A stretch of DNA of 64,000 bases, from assembly GCA_031422335.1 (NCBI GenBank), contig JANOQW010000022.1, forward strand, positions 3,707 to 67,706. The letters are read 5' to 3'. This stretch comes from Methylotenera_A sp031422335. GTDB lineage: Bacteria > Pseudomonadota > Gammaproteobacteria > Burkholderiales > Methylophilaceae. The notes beneath the pieces are model-generated. The model did no database searches, had not been told where the DNA came from, and saw only the letters and a list, made by a program, of their open reading frames with translations. Shown here in pieces: positions 17,303 to 26,098 of the stretch (within the stretch, counting starts at the first letter, position 1; the number at the start of each line of letters is the position of its first letter). The position numbers and the translations under genes are program-made.

Positions 17303-18061
17303 ATGTCTAGCTACGAATTTCCATTTAACGAACGCATTCGCACTTTTTTGCGGCTTGAAGACCTGTTCTCAAAAATTCTGCTCAATGTAGAAGGTGGCGA
17401 GCAACACCACCACCACACTGCACTTATTTCCTTGCTGCAAATGTTGGATATTGTGGATCGTGCCGACCTAAAAATGGACTTGGTGGGCGAGCTTGATAGG
17501 CAGCGTCTCTCCATGCAAAACCTGCGCGGCAACCCAATTATTTCCGAAAAAGAGCTGGATAAAATACTGCGCGAAGTGGGCGCTTGTTCTACTTCTTTAC
17601 GGGCTGATGGATCGAAATTTGGCCAGCATTTACGCGAGAACGAATGGCTGATGGGCATTAAACAACGTGCAGGTATTTTGGGCGGCGTCTGCCAATTTGA
17701 TTTGCCTTCTTATCACCATTGGCTGGGGCTAGATTCCACCCGCCGCAAAAGCGATTTTGATGGTTGGCTAGCGCGTTTTATGCCCATGCACCAGGCCATT
17801 AAAACCATTTTGCGCATTTTGCGTGGCAGTGACACCCAGCGTAAATTTACCGCACATAATGGCACTTATCAACAAATGTTAGGTGGCGCTAAACCCGCGC
17901 AAATGCTCATTATTTACGTGCCTGACGACTGCCCGTGCTTTCCAGAAGTAAGCGCCAATAAATACGCCATTAATATACGATTCTCTGCGCTAGATTTTGT
18001 GCAAAAACCCAAACCGTGCGATCACGATATAGACTTTAGTATGACCTTATGTAATCTATAG
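17303..18061 (+). CDS. zapD: Cell-division protein ZapD
   Basis: A 252-residue cytoplasmic protein that cross-links FtsZ filaments at the division ring. It begins SSYEFPFNERIRTFLRLEDLF and contains ELDRQRLSMQNLRGNP (about 64-79), FDLPSYHHWL (about 133-142) and NKYAINIRF near the end, matching ZapD/YacF. I chose ATG 17303; a TTG at 17285 in the same frame would add six residues (MADYYV) that the family lacks. It sits between coaE and yacG as in E. coli. Confidence 0.93.
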   Translation: MSSYEFPFNERIRTFLRLEDLFSKILLNVEGGEQHHHHTALISLLQMLDIVDRADLKMDLVGELDRQRLSMQNLRGNPIISEKELDKILREVGACSTSLRADGSKFGQHLRENEWLMGIKQRAGILGGVCQFDLPSYHHWLGLDSTRRKSDFDGWLARFMPMHQAIKTILRILRGSDTQRKFTAHNGTYQQMLGGAKPAQMLIIYVPDDCPCFPEVSANKYAINIRFSALDFVQKPKPCDHDIDFSMTLCNL

Positions 18062-18116
18062 GCTGTAATTGATAGCAGGGAATATAAAAACTGTAAAATA
18101 GTAGTAAAATTGCAGC

Positions 18117-18335
18117 ATGATATCTTCATCCCTATCCAATCAAGCAACTAAGCAAGTGGCTTGCCCCACCTGCAAAAAACTCGCAGTTTACGACACCAAT
18201 AATGCTTATCGGCCATTTTGTAGCGAGCGCTGCAAAATGATAGACTTGGGCGATTGGGCCAACGAAAATTACCGTATTGCAGAGACCAAATCTCCCGAAA
18301 ATAGTCACTTAGGATTAGACGATGTACTTGATTAA
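18117..18335 (+). CDS. yacG: DNA gyrase inhibitor YacG (zinc-binding)
   Basis: A 72-residue zinc protein. Its four cysteines are in CPTCKK (residues 20-25) and FCSERCKMIDLGDW (about 39-52), the exact YacG pattern; the LGDWANENYRI block follows. E. coli YacG binds GyrB and inhibits gyrase. It overlaps the next gene by 14 bp and ends the coaE-zapD-yacG unit. Confidence 0.95.
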   Translation: MISSSLSNQATKQVACPTCKKLAVYDTNNAYRPFCSERCKMIDLGDWANENYRIAETKSPENSHLGLDDVLD

Positions 18336-18768
18336 ACGCTTTTTTATATTGTTAACAATCTCACTTTTATTAAGTGCTTGCGAGCAAAACCACGGTGTGG
18401 CGATTAGCGATAACTGGGTGCGTGCCAATGCGCCAGGGCAAAGCGTGGGCGCGGCTTACATGACATTATTGAGCGCGCAAGACAGCACCATGGTTAAGGT
18501 GGAGTCGGATATTGCAGGTTCGGTGGAAATTCATAGTATGAAAATGGAAGACGGTGTAATGAAAATGCGCATGCTGGAAGAGCTACCACTAAAAGCTGGG
18601 GAGCAAGAAAAGCTGGCGCCTGGCGGTTTTCATCTGATGTTATTTGATTTAAAGAAACCACTGACTGCGGGCGAGAACGTAAATTTTACGCTAAGCTTTA
18701 AAAATACTGCGGGCAAAATCACCCAACAACAAGTAACGCTGCCAATTAAAGATGGTGAAAGCCACTAA
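18322..18768 (+). CDS. PCu(A)C family periplasmic copper chaperone (lipoprotein)
   Basis: A 148-residue protein with lipoprotein signal peptide (LTISLLLSAC, lipidated cysteine near residue 20) and a PCu(A)C domain. The copper ligands of the family are the H(M)X10MX21HXM pattern: here EIHSMKMEDGVMKMRML (about residues 73-89) and GGFHLMLFDLKKPL (about 101-114) match it. Such proteins deliver Cu(I) to the CuA site of cytochrome c oxidase, which fits the cta genes later in the window. It overlaps yacG by 14 bp. Confidence 0.88.
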   Translation: MYLIKRFFILLTISLLLSACEQNHGVAISDNWVRANAPGQSVGAAYMTLLSAQDSTMVKVESDIAGSVEIHSMKMEDGVMKMRMLEELPLKAGEQEKLAPGGFHLMLFDLKKPLTAGENVNFTLSFKNTAGKITQQQVTLPIKDGESH

Positions 18769-18778
18769 TACTAAGTAT

Positions 18779-18834
18779 TAAACCAGCCACTAACTATTAA
18801 ACCAGCCACTAACTATTAAACTAGCACTAACTCT
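18779..18834. repeat. 19-bp tandem repeat, about three units
   Basis: TAAACCAGCCACTAACTAT is present twice exactly (18779-18797, 18798-18816) and a third, one base shorter, diverged unit follows (TAAACTAGCACTAACTCT, 18817-18834). A related piece, GCCACTAATACTAAGTAT, precedes it at the end of the copper chaperone gene, and the last unit abuts the stop codon of the converging MutT/ThiE-like gene. Confidence 0.9.
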
Positions 18835-19829
18835 TAAATAGTCGCCAAGCCTCTTTGTAAAGCCACGCCGCGCGCGCCATAACTTAAAGCTATTGGCAAA
18901 TCTGGTAGCGTCATGCCGCCCAGCGCATATACTGGCAAGGTCGTTTTTTGCACCAAATCAGCAAATACTTGCCAACCCAGCTCATCCGCTTCTGGGTGAC
19001 TTTGCGTCGATTTCACTGGCGACAGCACCACAAAATCACAACCCAGTGTTTCCGCATGTGCCAGTTCCGCTGCATTGTGACAAGACGCCGCGACTAAAAA
19101 ATTTTCTGGTAAATCCGCTTTAGGCTTGGTTTTTAGCAGCAGCAAACTTTGGCTGGGCAAGTGTACGCCATCGGCGCCTAAATCGCGCGCCAATGCAATA
19201 TCTTGGCTAAGCAGCACTTTGGCGTTATAGGATTTTGCCAGCACCATTATCTGCTGTGCAATTCGAACAAACTCATCTTTTGTCAGGAGTTTTTCGCGAA
19301 TTTGAATAAGCCTGAGACCCTTATTTAATGCGACTTGCAGCGCATCCAAATAAGCACTTTCTCCCAGCTCAGCAACATTGCTAATGGCATACACAGGTGG
19401 TAGCGCCAACGCGTGCATTATTGGCTTATTGGCAGGCAGAATCGGCGCAACTGTGATGTTATGCGGGTTCTGCCAACTCAGTTTTTGCCCTTCGCGTGGC
19501 GAAATTTCACCTTGCCACGCGGTGACAAAATAAAAATGCAACAATACAGTTTTGGCAGGGGAGTCGTGCCCGTTTTGAGATAACCCAGGATAATCATATT
19601 GGCGCACCAGCCATTGTTGCGTGATGGTGGGCTGAATGCCCAGCTCTTCAGTTAACTCGCGCGTCAGCGCATGTTCCGGGCTTTCTCCTGCTTCAATTTT
19701 TCCACCTGGAAACTCCCACCAGCCAGCCCAACCTTTGCCTAGCGGCCTGCTAGCTAATAAAAATTGATTAACACCATCGTCATTTTTTCGCTGCAAAATA
19801 GCCACTGCCACATGGATCATATTAGTCAT
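18834..19829 (-). CDS. Nudix hydrolase fused to ThiE/TenI-like domain
   Basis: A 331-residue two-domain protein. The N-terminal ~140 residues are a MutT-type Nudix hydrolase: the Nudix box begins GGKIEAGESPEHALTRE (about residue 42) and finishes LTEELGI; it would remove 8-oxo-dGTP. The C-terminal ~190 residues resemble thiamine-phosphate synthase/TenI: IQIREKLL (about 177), ADGVHLPSQ (about 220), ASCHNAAEL, CDFVVLSPVKST, ALGGM. The fusion is widespread in Beta- and Gammaproteobacteria. Several ThiE substrate residues look altered, so synthase activity is doubtful. The start overlaps the DUF815 stop by 8 bp; argJ-DUF815-Nudix is a conserved run. Confidence 0.9.
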   Translation of the reverse strand: MTNMIHVAVAILQRKNDDGVNQFLLASRPLGKGWAGWWEFPGGKIEAGESPEHALTRELTEELGIQPTITQQWLVRQYDYPGLSQNGHDSPAKTVLLHFYFVTAWQGEISPREGQKLSWQNPHNITVAPILPANKPIMHALALPPVYAISNVAELGESAYLDALQVALNKGLRLIQIREKLLTKDEFVRIAQQIMVLAKSYNAKVLLSQDIALARDLGADGVHLPSQSLLLLKTKPKADLPENFLVAASCHNAAELAHAETLGCDFVVLSPVKSTQSHPEADELGWQVFADLVQKTTLPVYALGGMTLPDLPIALSYGARGVALQRGLATI

Positions 19830-20706
19830 TTTTTAGTTGCTGCTTCCCTGCAAGACTAATTTTACCCGCATAGTCGCGAGCAAACTGGTAGGCCACGCGG
19901 CCACTGCGCATGCCACGCGTATGGCTAAAACTTAGCGCAGCGAAGTTTGTAGCCTTATTCCAAGGCATATCAAAAGTGGCTAACCAACTTTTACAAATCG
20001 CCAAATATTCATCTTGATCGAACGCATAAAATGATAACCATAGCCCAAAACGTTCTGCCAGCGCCGTTTTCTCTTCAATGGTGTCGCTTGGCCTTATCTC
20101 GCCATCGCTATGTTTTGTAGCTAAATTATCCAGCATAAATTCTGGCATTAAGTTTTTACGGTTTGATGTTGCATACACCAATACATTATCTGAAGTGCTG
20201 GAAATAGAACCATCAAGCACCACTTTAAGCACTTTATAACTGGCATCATTGGCCTCAAAAGTAAGGTCATCACAGAAGATAATAAACTTTTCTGGCCTTG
20301 CTCGAATTAAAGCAACTATTTCGCCCAAATGAATTAAATCGTGCTTTTCAACTTGGATTAAGCGCAAGCCTTGTTGTGAAAATTCAGTTAGTAAAGCTTT
20401 GATTAAACTAGACTTTCCCGTGCCACGCGCGCCTGTTAGCAATACATTATTAGCTGGAAAACCTTGTAAAAACTGCTGCGTGTTACGCACAATTTCAGCT
20501 TTTTGCGCATCCACAAAATGGATATTTTCTAGGCTAATTTGGTGCGGGTGTGCGACTGATTGCAGCGCGCCTTTATTGTTGCTTACCACCCAACACCAAG
20601 CGCTGGCAGCCCAATCTACAGGTGCGCTTACAGTTGGCAACAGTACTTCAAGCTTGGCAATTAAGCCTTCGGCACGGGTGATTAAATTTTCAAGCTGCTT
20701 AGTCAT
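19822..20706 (-). CDS. DUF815 family AAA-type ATPase
   Basis: A 294-residue soluble ATPase. The Walker A is LLTGARGTGKSSLI (about residues 93-106) and the Walker B FIIFCDDLTFE (about 147-157); YATSNRKNLMPEF (about 183-195) is sensor-1-like, and FGLWLSFY plus SGRVAYQFARDY near the C-terminus are typical of DUF815. The cellular role is not known. It is translationally linked to both neighbours: 3 bp after argJ and overlapping the Nudix/ThiE-like gene by 8 bp. Confidence 0.9.
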   Translation of the reverse strand: MTKQLENLITRAEGLIAKLEVLLPTVSAPVDWAASAWCWVVSNNKGALQSVAHPHQISLENIHFVDAQKAEIVRNTQQFLQGFPANNVLLTGARGTGKSSLIKALLTEFSQQGLRLIQVEKHDLIHLGEIVALIRARPEKFIIFCDDLTFEANDASYKVLKVVLDGSISSTSDNVLVYATSNRKNLMPEFMLDNLATKHSDGEIRPSDTIEEKTALAERFGLWLSFYAFDQDEYLAICKSWLATFDMPWNKATNFAALSFSHTRGMRSGRVAYQFARDYAGKISLAGKQQLKND

Positions 20707-20709
20707 TTG

Positions 20710-21948
20710 TTAACTACGGTAGTCCGCATTAATTTTTACATAGTCATAACTAAAATCACAGGTCCAAATAGTAGTATTTGCGCTACCGCGATTTAACACC
20801 ACGCGCACCAAAATATCACTTTCTTGCATAATCGCAGAGCCTTGCTCCTCTTTGTATGAAGCCGCTCTGCCACCTTTTTCTGCCACTAATAGATCACCCA
20901 AATATAAATCCAGTATATCCACATCCAAGTCATCAATTCCTGCGTAACCAATAGCAGCCAATATGCGTCCAAGATTTGGGTCAGATGCAAAAAATGCTGT
21001 CTTAATTAAAGGTGAATGTGCAATCGCATAAGCCACCTTACGACATTCGGCTTCATCAATACCGCCTTCTACGGTAACAGTCATAAACTTAGTTGCACCT
21101 TCACCATCGCGTACTATAGCTTGTGCTAGCTCTACGGCAACTTCTGTTAATGTGTCACGTAAAAGCGTAAAACCTGCACTATCTTCTGTTATCTCTGCAT
21201 TTCCAGCCAAATTTGTCGCCATCATAATCAAGCTATCGTTGGTCGAAGTATCACCATCCACGGTGATGCAATTGAACGATTTATTCACCGCATATTGAAT
21301 AATGGTCCCGAGCGCAGATTGGCTCACCGCCACATCGGTGGCGATGTAACCCAGCATGGTCGCCATGTTCGGGTGTATCATGCCGCTACCTTTACTAATG
21401 CCAGTAATCGTCACCGTTTTGCCATTAAGCCGAATTTGGCGCGATGTACCTTTAGCGACAATATCGGTTGTCATAATCGCTTCAGCCGCATTTAACCAAT
21501 TATCTTCTTTTAAATTTTCAATCGCAGCAGGTAGGCCAGCAATCACTTTATCCACTGGCAATGGCTCTAAAATAACCCCAGTAGAAAACGGCAATACCTG
21601 GTTAGTTTTTAAGTCTAACAAGCCTGCAAGCGCCTCACAGCTTTGTTTGGCTCTGTTCAATCCATCCTCACCCGTGCCCGCATTGGCGCAACCAGTATTA
21701 ACCAGCAAAGCGCGAATGCCTGCCTGACTAATATTACTTTCGCCTAAATAATTTTTACACAAAATAACGGGTGCCGCGCAAAATCTATTTTTAGTAAATA
21801 CGCCAGCCACACGGCTGCCCTGCGCTAGCGTCATTACCAACACATCTTTACGATTAGGTTTACGTACATGCGCTTGTGCAAAACCCAGACTGACACCTCT
21901 GACAGGCAATAGGGAAGCCGCTTGCGGGGCAGTTAATTTGACTGGCAT
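20710..21948 (-). CDS. argJ: Bifunctional ornithine acetyltransferase / N-acetylglutamate synthase
   Basis: A 412-residue precursor that self-cleaves into alpha and beta chains and recycles the acetyl group in arginine synthesis. The cleavage site is GMIHPNMATMLGYIATD (about residues 182-198), cut between Ala and Thr of MATML. TTD of AIMTTDIVAK and the C-terminal TWTCDFSYDYVKINADYRS are diagnostic. I start at ATG 21948 because the protein then begins PVKLTAPQAASLLPVRGV like its relatives; a TTG at 21966 would add six residues. Ornithine made here also feeds the ornithine-lipid pathway (olsB). Confidence 0.95.
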   Translation of the reverse strand: MPVKLTAPQAASLLPVRGVSLGFAQAHVRKPNRKDVLVMTLAQGSRVAGVFTKNRFCAAPVILCKNYLGESNISQAGIRALLVNTGCANAGTGEDGLNRAKQSCEALAGLLDLKTNQVLPFSTGVILEPLPVDKVIAGLPAAIENLKEDNWLNAAEAIMTTDIVAKGTSRQIRLNGKTVTITGISKGSGMIHPNMATMLGYIATDVAVSQSALGTIIQYAVNKSFNCITVDGDTSTNDSLIMMATNLAGNAEITEDSAGFTLLRDTLTEVAVELAQAIVRDGEGATKFMTVTVEGGIDEAECRKVAYAIAHSPLIKTAFFASDPNLGRILAAIGYAGIDDLDVDILDLYLGDLLVAEKGGRAASYKEEQGSAIMQESDILVRVVLNRGSANTTIWTCDFSYDYVKINADYRS

Positions 21949-22119
21949 TACAGGTACTTTCGACAATTTGAATATTACATTTTAGCGTAATAGTCCAGCT
22001 GTAAGCGACTTACAGCATTAAATTTGTACTAATTTATTACAACAGTTGCCACAGCCACACTTGCAAGTGCTAAACTATTGATAACAATAAATATAAATGG
22101 TTTTTTAATGGGTGGGAAT

Positions 22120-23313
22120 ATGCAAAATTCATTGTTGCAAACTAACCATGTAAATGATGTTGAAGCATCTAGCGCGCATATTCAAAATAATCAGCAAGCT
22201 AAACTGCAGCATATTCGCATCGAAAAAATTAAGCTGCTGTATCAGCACAGCTTGACGCCAATTATTTTAAGTGCGGTGGCAGGCTTGTTTTTAGTGGCGG
22301 CTTTGTGGACTAGCGCCAACCAACAATACCTGGTAACTTGGCTGGGCATCGCCTGTTTGCTTGCTTGCGTACGCACGATTCTGATGTCAAAATTTAAGCG
22401 TAACAATCCGCAGGGCGCCGCTGTGTTGGCTTGGGAAAAACCCTATTCCATCAGCCTGATGGCAGTGTTTTTAGTATGGAGCTTAGGTTTGATTTGGATT
22501 ATGCCCAGAGATAATTTAAGCGCGGTATTAATTCTTAATACTTTCTCTATTGGCTTGGCTGGCGCCGCCATATCTTGGTATAGCCCGCTGCGCTATTTGC
22601 AAATGACCGCCATTTCGTTGGCGCTTATCCCCATGATTATGGTGCTGTTGACGTTGGGGCATGAGGAAACTTTTTGGGTGGGCATTGCCGCTTGCTGCAT
22701 GTACGTATCATGCATGGTGACCAGCGTGTTGCTACAAAAAACCTTCAATGGCAATTTAGAGCTGGCTTATGATTTGGAGCAAGCCAAAAAACAAGCAGAA
22801 AATTTAGCCTGCACCGATGCACTGACTGGCTTAAATAATCGGCGCGCATTTTTTGCCAAGGCAGAGCCGCTGTTTGCTTATTGCAAACGCAATGCCCAAC
22901 CCATTAGCGCGCTAATGTTAGATGTAGATCACTTTAAAAAAATTAACGATAACTTTGGCCATGCGGCGGGCGATGTGGCACTGCGCAATTTGGCGCACTT
23001 AATTAAAACCCATTTGCGCGATTCTGATATTCCTTGCCGTTTTGGTGGCGAAGAGTTTGCGGTTTTGTTGCCTAATACCAATGTGACAGAAGCCACAGAA
23101 ATGGCCAACTTACTTAAAAAACGTATGATGGAAAACACCATTGCGCTGGCAGATCACGATGCGCTATCAGTAACCGCCAGCTTTGGCATTGCCGAAACTG
23201 GTGAAACGGTAGAGGACTTGCTAAACCACGCCGATAAAGCTATGTATGCTGCCAAACATTACGGCCGCAACCACGTCATGAGCTACTGCCCAATCAGCAG
23301 AAAATTTACTTGA
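22120..23313 (+). CDS. Membrane-bound diguanylate cyclase (GGDEF)
   Basis: A 397-residue protein with six or so hydrophobic helices (about residues 45-210) and a C-terminal GGDEF domain. The active site is FGGEEFAVLLP (GGEEF, catalytically competent), with DALTGLNNRRAF and LMLDVDHFKKINDNFGH upstream. An inhibitory I-site RDSD lies five residues before GGEEF, so product feedback is expected. There is no recognisable periplasmic ligand domain. I chose ATG 22120, preceded by GGGTGGGA; ATG 22108 and TTG 22078 are in frame upstream. No EAL partner lies next to it; a HD-GYP protein is 6 kb away. Confidence 0.92.
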   Translation: MQNSLLQTNHVNDVEASSAHIQNNQQAKLQHIRIEKIKLLYQHSLTPIILSAVAGLFLVAALWTSANQQYLVTWLGIACLLACVRTILMSKFKRNNPQGAAVLAWEKPYSISLMAVFLVWSLGLIWIMPRDNLSAVLILNTFSIGLAGAAISWYSPLRYLQMTAISLALIPMIMVLLTLGHEETFWVGIAACCMYVSCMVTSVLLQKTFNGNLELAYDLEQAKKQAENLACTDALTGLNNRRAFFAKAEPLFAYCKRNAQPISALMLDVDHFKKINDNFGHAAGDVALRNLAHLIKTHLRDSDIPCRFGGEEFAVLLPNTNVTEATEMANLLKKRMMENTIALADHDALSVTASFGIAETGETVEDLLNHADKAMYAAKHYGRNHVMSYCPISRKFT

Positions 23314-23348
23314 ATTAACAATTTAATTATTACTTGAGAGAAAATAGA

Positions 23349-23385
23349 TGCCCTGCAGGCCGCTCTGGTATTAGCTTGCAGAGTA
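23349..23385 (-). repeat. 37-bp palindromic repeat, intergenic copy (variant loop)
   Basis: TGCCCTGCAGGCC, loop GCTCTGGTATT, AGCTTGCAGAGTA: about 30 of 37 positions match the consensus in reverse orientation. Located between the converging diguanylate cyclase and cysS genes. Confidence 0.8.
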
Positions 23386-23448
23386 TATGGTTGAATGATA
23401 GAGTTTTAAGCTTTCAGTTTAAATAGTAGCTAACTAAACCCTATTCAA

Positions 23449-24933
23449 TTAAACCCTGCGCCATGTCGTGCCCTGTGGCGTATCTTCTAGAATAATACCA
23501 GCCTCAGCAAGTTGTTTTCTAATAGCGTCTGCTTCAGCGAAGTTTTTGGCCTTTTTTGCAACCAAACGCTGCTCTATCGTTAGCTCAATACTTTTGTTGG
23601 TATGAGTGAATTCGCCAACTGCATATGTTGATTGCGTCTGGCTTGAAGCTCCAGCGCCAGTTATTTTTGCAGGCAAACCTTCTAAATTTAACTGTCCTAC
23701 ACCTGCATTAATAACAACACCTCCCTGCAAAAACTCATTCGCATCGCGCTGCAACAAACCCACCACCGCGCCTAAATTTTTCAGCAAACTTGCGGCTTCA
23801 ATCGATTGTGTTTTATTCACTTCATTGGCTAAATCAAACAGCACCGCCATGGCTTCTGATGTATTAAAGTCATCATCCATCGCCTCTCTAAAACGTGCGG
23901 CGTGGGAGTGCTTCCAGTCAATAATGTTAGCGCTTACTTCGTGCCTACGTAAGGCTGTATATAAGCGTGTTAGCGAAGCTTTAGCATCATCCAGATGTAC
24001 ATCAGAATAATTAAGTGGGCTGCGATAATGTGCGCGCAAGATGAAAAAACGCACCACTTCGGCATCATATTTTTCTAGTACGGTACGAATGGTAAAAAAG
24101 TTGCCGAGCGATTTCGACATCTTTTCTTCATCCACCCGCACGAATCCATTATGCATCCAGGTGTTGGCCATTTGGCAGTTATGCGTGGCTTCACTTTGCG
24201 CAATTTCGTTCTCATGATGTGGAAACTGCAAATCTTGGCCACCGCCGTGAATATCAAAATGTGCGCCTAAATGATGCGCGCTCATTACCGAGCATTCTAT
24301 GTGCCAACCTGGCCTACCTTTGCCAGCATTAGGCCCACCAAACGGCGAATCCCAATTCGGCTCATTGGGCTTTACCGATTTCCACAGCACAAAATCCATC
24401 GCATCTTTTTTATTTGTATCAACATCCACGCGTTCGCCAGCACGTAAATCATCTAAACTTTTGCCCGATAATTTGCCATATCCAGCAAAGCTGCGCACGC
24501 TGTAAAACACGTCACCATTGGCCGCAATGTAAGCATGGCCTTTTTCAATTAAAGCGGAAATCATACTAATCATGCCATCAATATGCTGGGTGGCGCGCGG
24601 CTCAATATCAGGCCGAATAATGCCCAAACGCGCCGAATCTTCATCCATGGCATCAATAAAACGCTGCGTTAAATCACCAATAGATTCGGCGTTTTCATTG
24701 GCACGTTTGATAATTTTGTCATCAATATCAGTAATATTTCTGACGTAAGTGACACCATAACCACTGGCGCGAAACCAGCGCGAAACCATATCGAATACCA
24801 CCATCACGCGGGCATGGCCAAGGTGACAAAAGTCATACACGGTCATGCCGCACACATACATGCGCACGTTATTGGGCTCAATTGGGGTAAATGTTTGCTT
24901 ATCGCGGCTTAAAGAGTTGTAAATTTTTAACAT
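23449..24933 (-). CDS. cysS: Cysteinyl-tRNA synthetase
   Basis: A 494-residue class I synthetase. The zinc/active site starts VCGMTVYDFCHLGHARV (HLGH is the HIGH motif, about residues 28-44); WHIECSVMSAHHLG (about 208-221) gives the other zinc ligands; KMSKSLGNFF (about 269-278) is the KMSKS loop. Length is slightly above the E. coli enzyme because of a Gln/Thr-rich C-terminal insert near residues 420-450 (GAGASSQTQSTYAVGEF). Divergent from the TPR gene; cysS beside the ppi/lpxH cluster is common in this lineage. Confidence 0.97.
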   Translation of the reverse strand: MLKIYNSLSRDKQTFTPIEPNNVRMYVCGMTVYDFCHLGHARVMVVFDMVSRWFRASGYGVTYVRNITDIDDKIIKRANENAESIGDLTQRFIDAMDEDSARLGIIRPDIEPRATQHIDGMISMISALIEKGHAYIAANGDVFYSVRSFAGYGKLSGKSLDDLRAGERVDVDTNKKDAMDFVLWKSVKPNEPNWDSPFGGPNAGKGRPGWHIECSVMSAHHLGAHFDIHGGGQDLQFPHHENEIAQSEATHNCQMANTWMHNGFVRVDEEKMSKSLGNFFTIRTVLEKYDAEVVRFFILRAHYRSPLNYSDVHLDDAKASLTRLYTALRRHEVSANIIDWKHSHAARFREAMDDDFNTSEAMAVLFDLANEVNKTQSIEAASLLKNLGAVVGLLQRDANEFLQGGVVINAGVGQLNLEGLPAKITGAGASSQTQSTYAVGEFTHTNKSIELTIEQRLVAKKAKNFAEADAIRKQLAEAGIILEDTPQGTTWRRV

Positions 24934-25071
24934 TTGCGCATTATAACTGGCTTAAATTGAACAAAATAGTAGATAAACGCGAATTTAACGCTTTAATGCC
25001 AAAAGGACTATTGGATGTTAGCTATGCAATTGATAGAATAGCGTTTTTACAACTGCCTTGAGCATACTATA

Positions 25072-26049
25072 ATGAAAATTCGCCATGCTTTTCTACTAAA
25101 ATTTATTACGCCACTGGCCTTAGTGCTGTCACTTGCATCAGCCTCATATGCAAACGAGCTGAAAGATATTTCTAAAATGGCCGAAACTGGCCAACAGGCT
25201 GCCGCGCTGGAGCGCATTAACACCTATTTAGTAGCTAACCCAAAAGATGCGCAAGCGATGTTTATGAAAGGCATTATTTTGGCCGAAAGCGGCAAGCGCG
25301 AAGAGGCAATTAAAGCCTTCACAGATTTAACCGAAAAATACCCTAATTTACCAGAGCCATACAACAATTTAGCTGTGTTGCACGCCGATGCTGGCCAATA
25401 TGACAAGGCCAAAAAAGCACTTGAAACCGCGATTAAAACGCACCCCAGTTATGCAACAGCGCACGAAAATTTAGGCGATATTTATGCGCGTATGGCGTCT
25501 GAGGCTTATGACAAAGCCTTGCAGCTAGATGGCGGTAATACTCGCGCGCAAAGTAAACTGTCACTGATTAAAGATTTATTTGGCACAGGCAACAAAACTA
25601 CCATTGCCGCTAAAGGTGATGCAAAAGCTGCAAAAACTGAAACCAAACCGATTCGCCCAGCCGATAAAAAAGCTGAGCCTGCTAAAACAGCAGAACCTGT
25701 GGCAAACGACGAACAAAGCATTAGTGACACGGTGAACAGTTGGGCAAAAGCTTGGTCAGACAAAAACTTAGATGGCTACTTTGCCAGCTATGCAGATAGC
25801 TTTAAACCAGCTAAGGGTGAAAGCCGCAAAACTTGGGAGCAAACGCGCCGCGACCGTATTAGCAAACCTGCCAGTATTAATGTAGAAATTACCAATCCTA
25901 AAGTTACCTTAGAAAGCGCAGATGCCGCCAAAATGAGTTTTAAACAAATATATACGGCTGCAGGTAAACCAATTCGCACTAACAAGACGTTATTACTTAA
26001 AAAAGTCGATGGCGCTTGGTTGATTGACCAAGAAATTGCGTCTAACTAA
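25072..26049 (+). CDS. Exported TPR protein with C-terminal NTF2-like domain
   Basis: A 325-residue protein with a signal peptide (cleavage near SASYA-NE, residue 28), three to four tetratricopeptide-like helices (about 30-165; LPEPYNNLAVLHADAGQYDKAKKAL is one), a Lys/Ala/Pro-rich linker (about 180-215) and a C-terminal ~110-residue NTF2/SnoaL-like domain (VNSWAKAWSDKNLDGYFASYAD...LLKKVDGAWLIDQE). It is periplasmic. The next gene encodes an L,D-transpeptidase with the same kind of C-terminal domain, so both probably act together on peptidoglycan or on a shared ligand. Function otherwise unknown. Confidence 0.8.
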   Translation: MKIRHAFLLKFITPLALVLSLASASYANELKDISKMAETGQQAAALERINTYLVANPKDAQAMFMKGIILAESGKREEAIKAFTDLTEKYPNLPEPYNNLAVLHADAGQYDKAKKALETAIKTHPSYATAHENLGDIYARMASEAYDKALQLDGGNTRAQSKLSLIKDLFGTGNKTTIAAKGDAKAAKTETKPIRPADKKAEPAKTAEPVANDEQSISDTVNSWAKAWSDKNLDGYFASYADSFKPAKGESRKTWEQTRRDRISKPASINVEITNPKVTLESADAAKMSFKQIYTAAGKPIRTNKTLLLKKVDGAWLIDQEIASN

Positions 26050-26098
26050 GTGCTTATATTTTTAAGTGCATGCATTTTAGGATTAAATTAAAGTTGAA

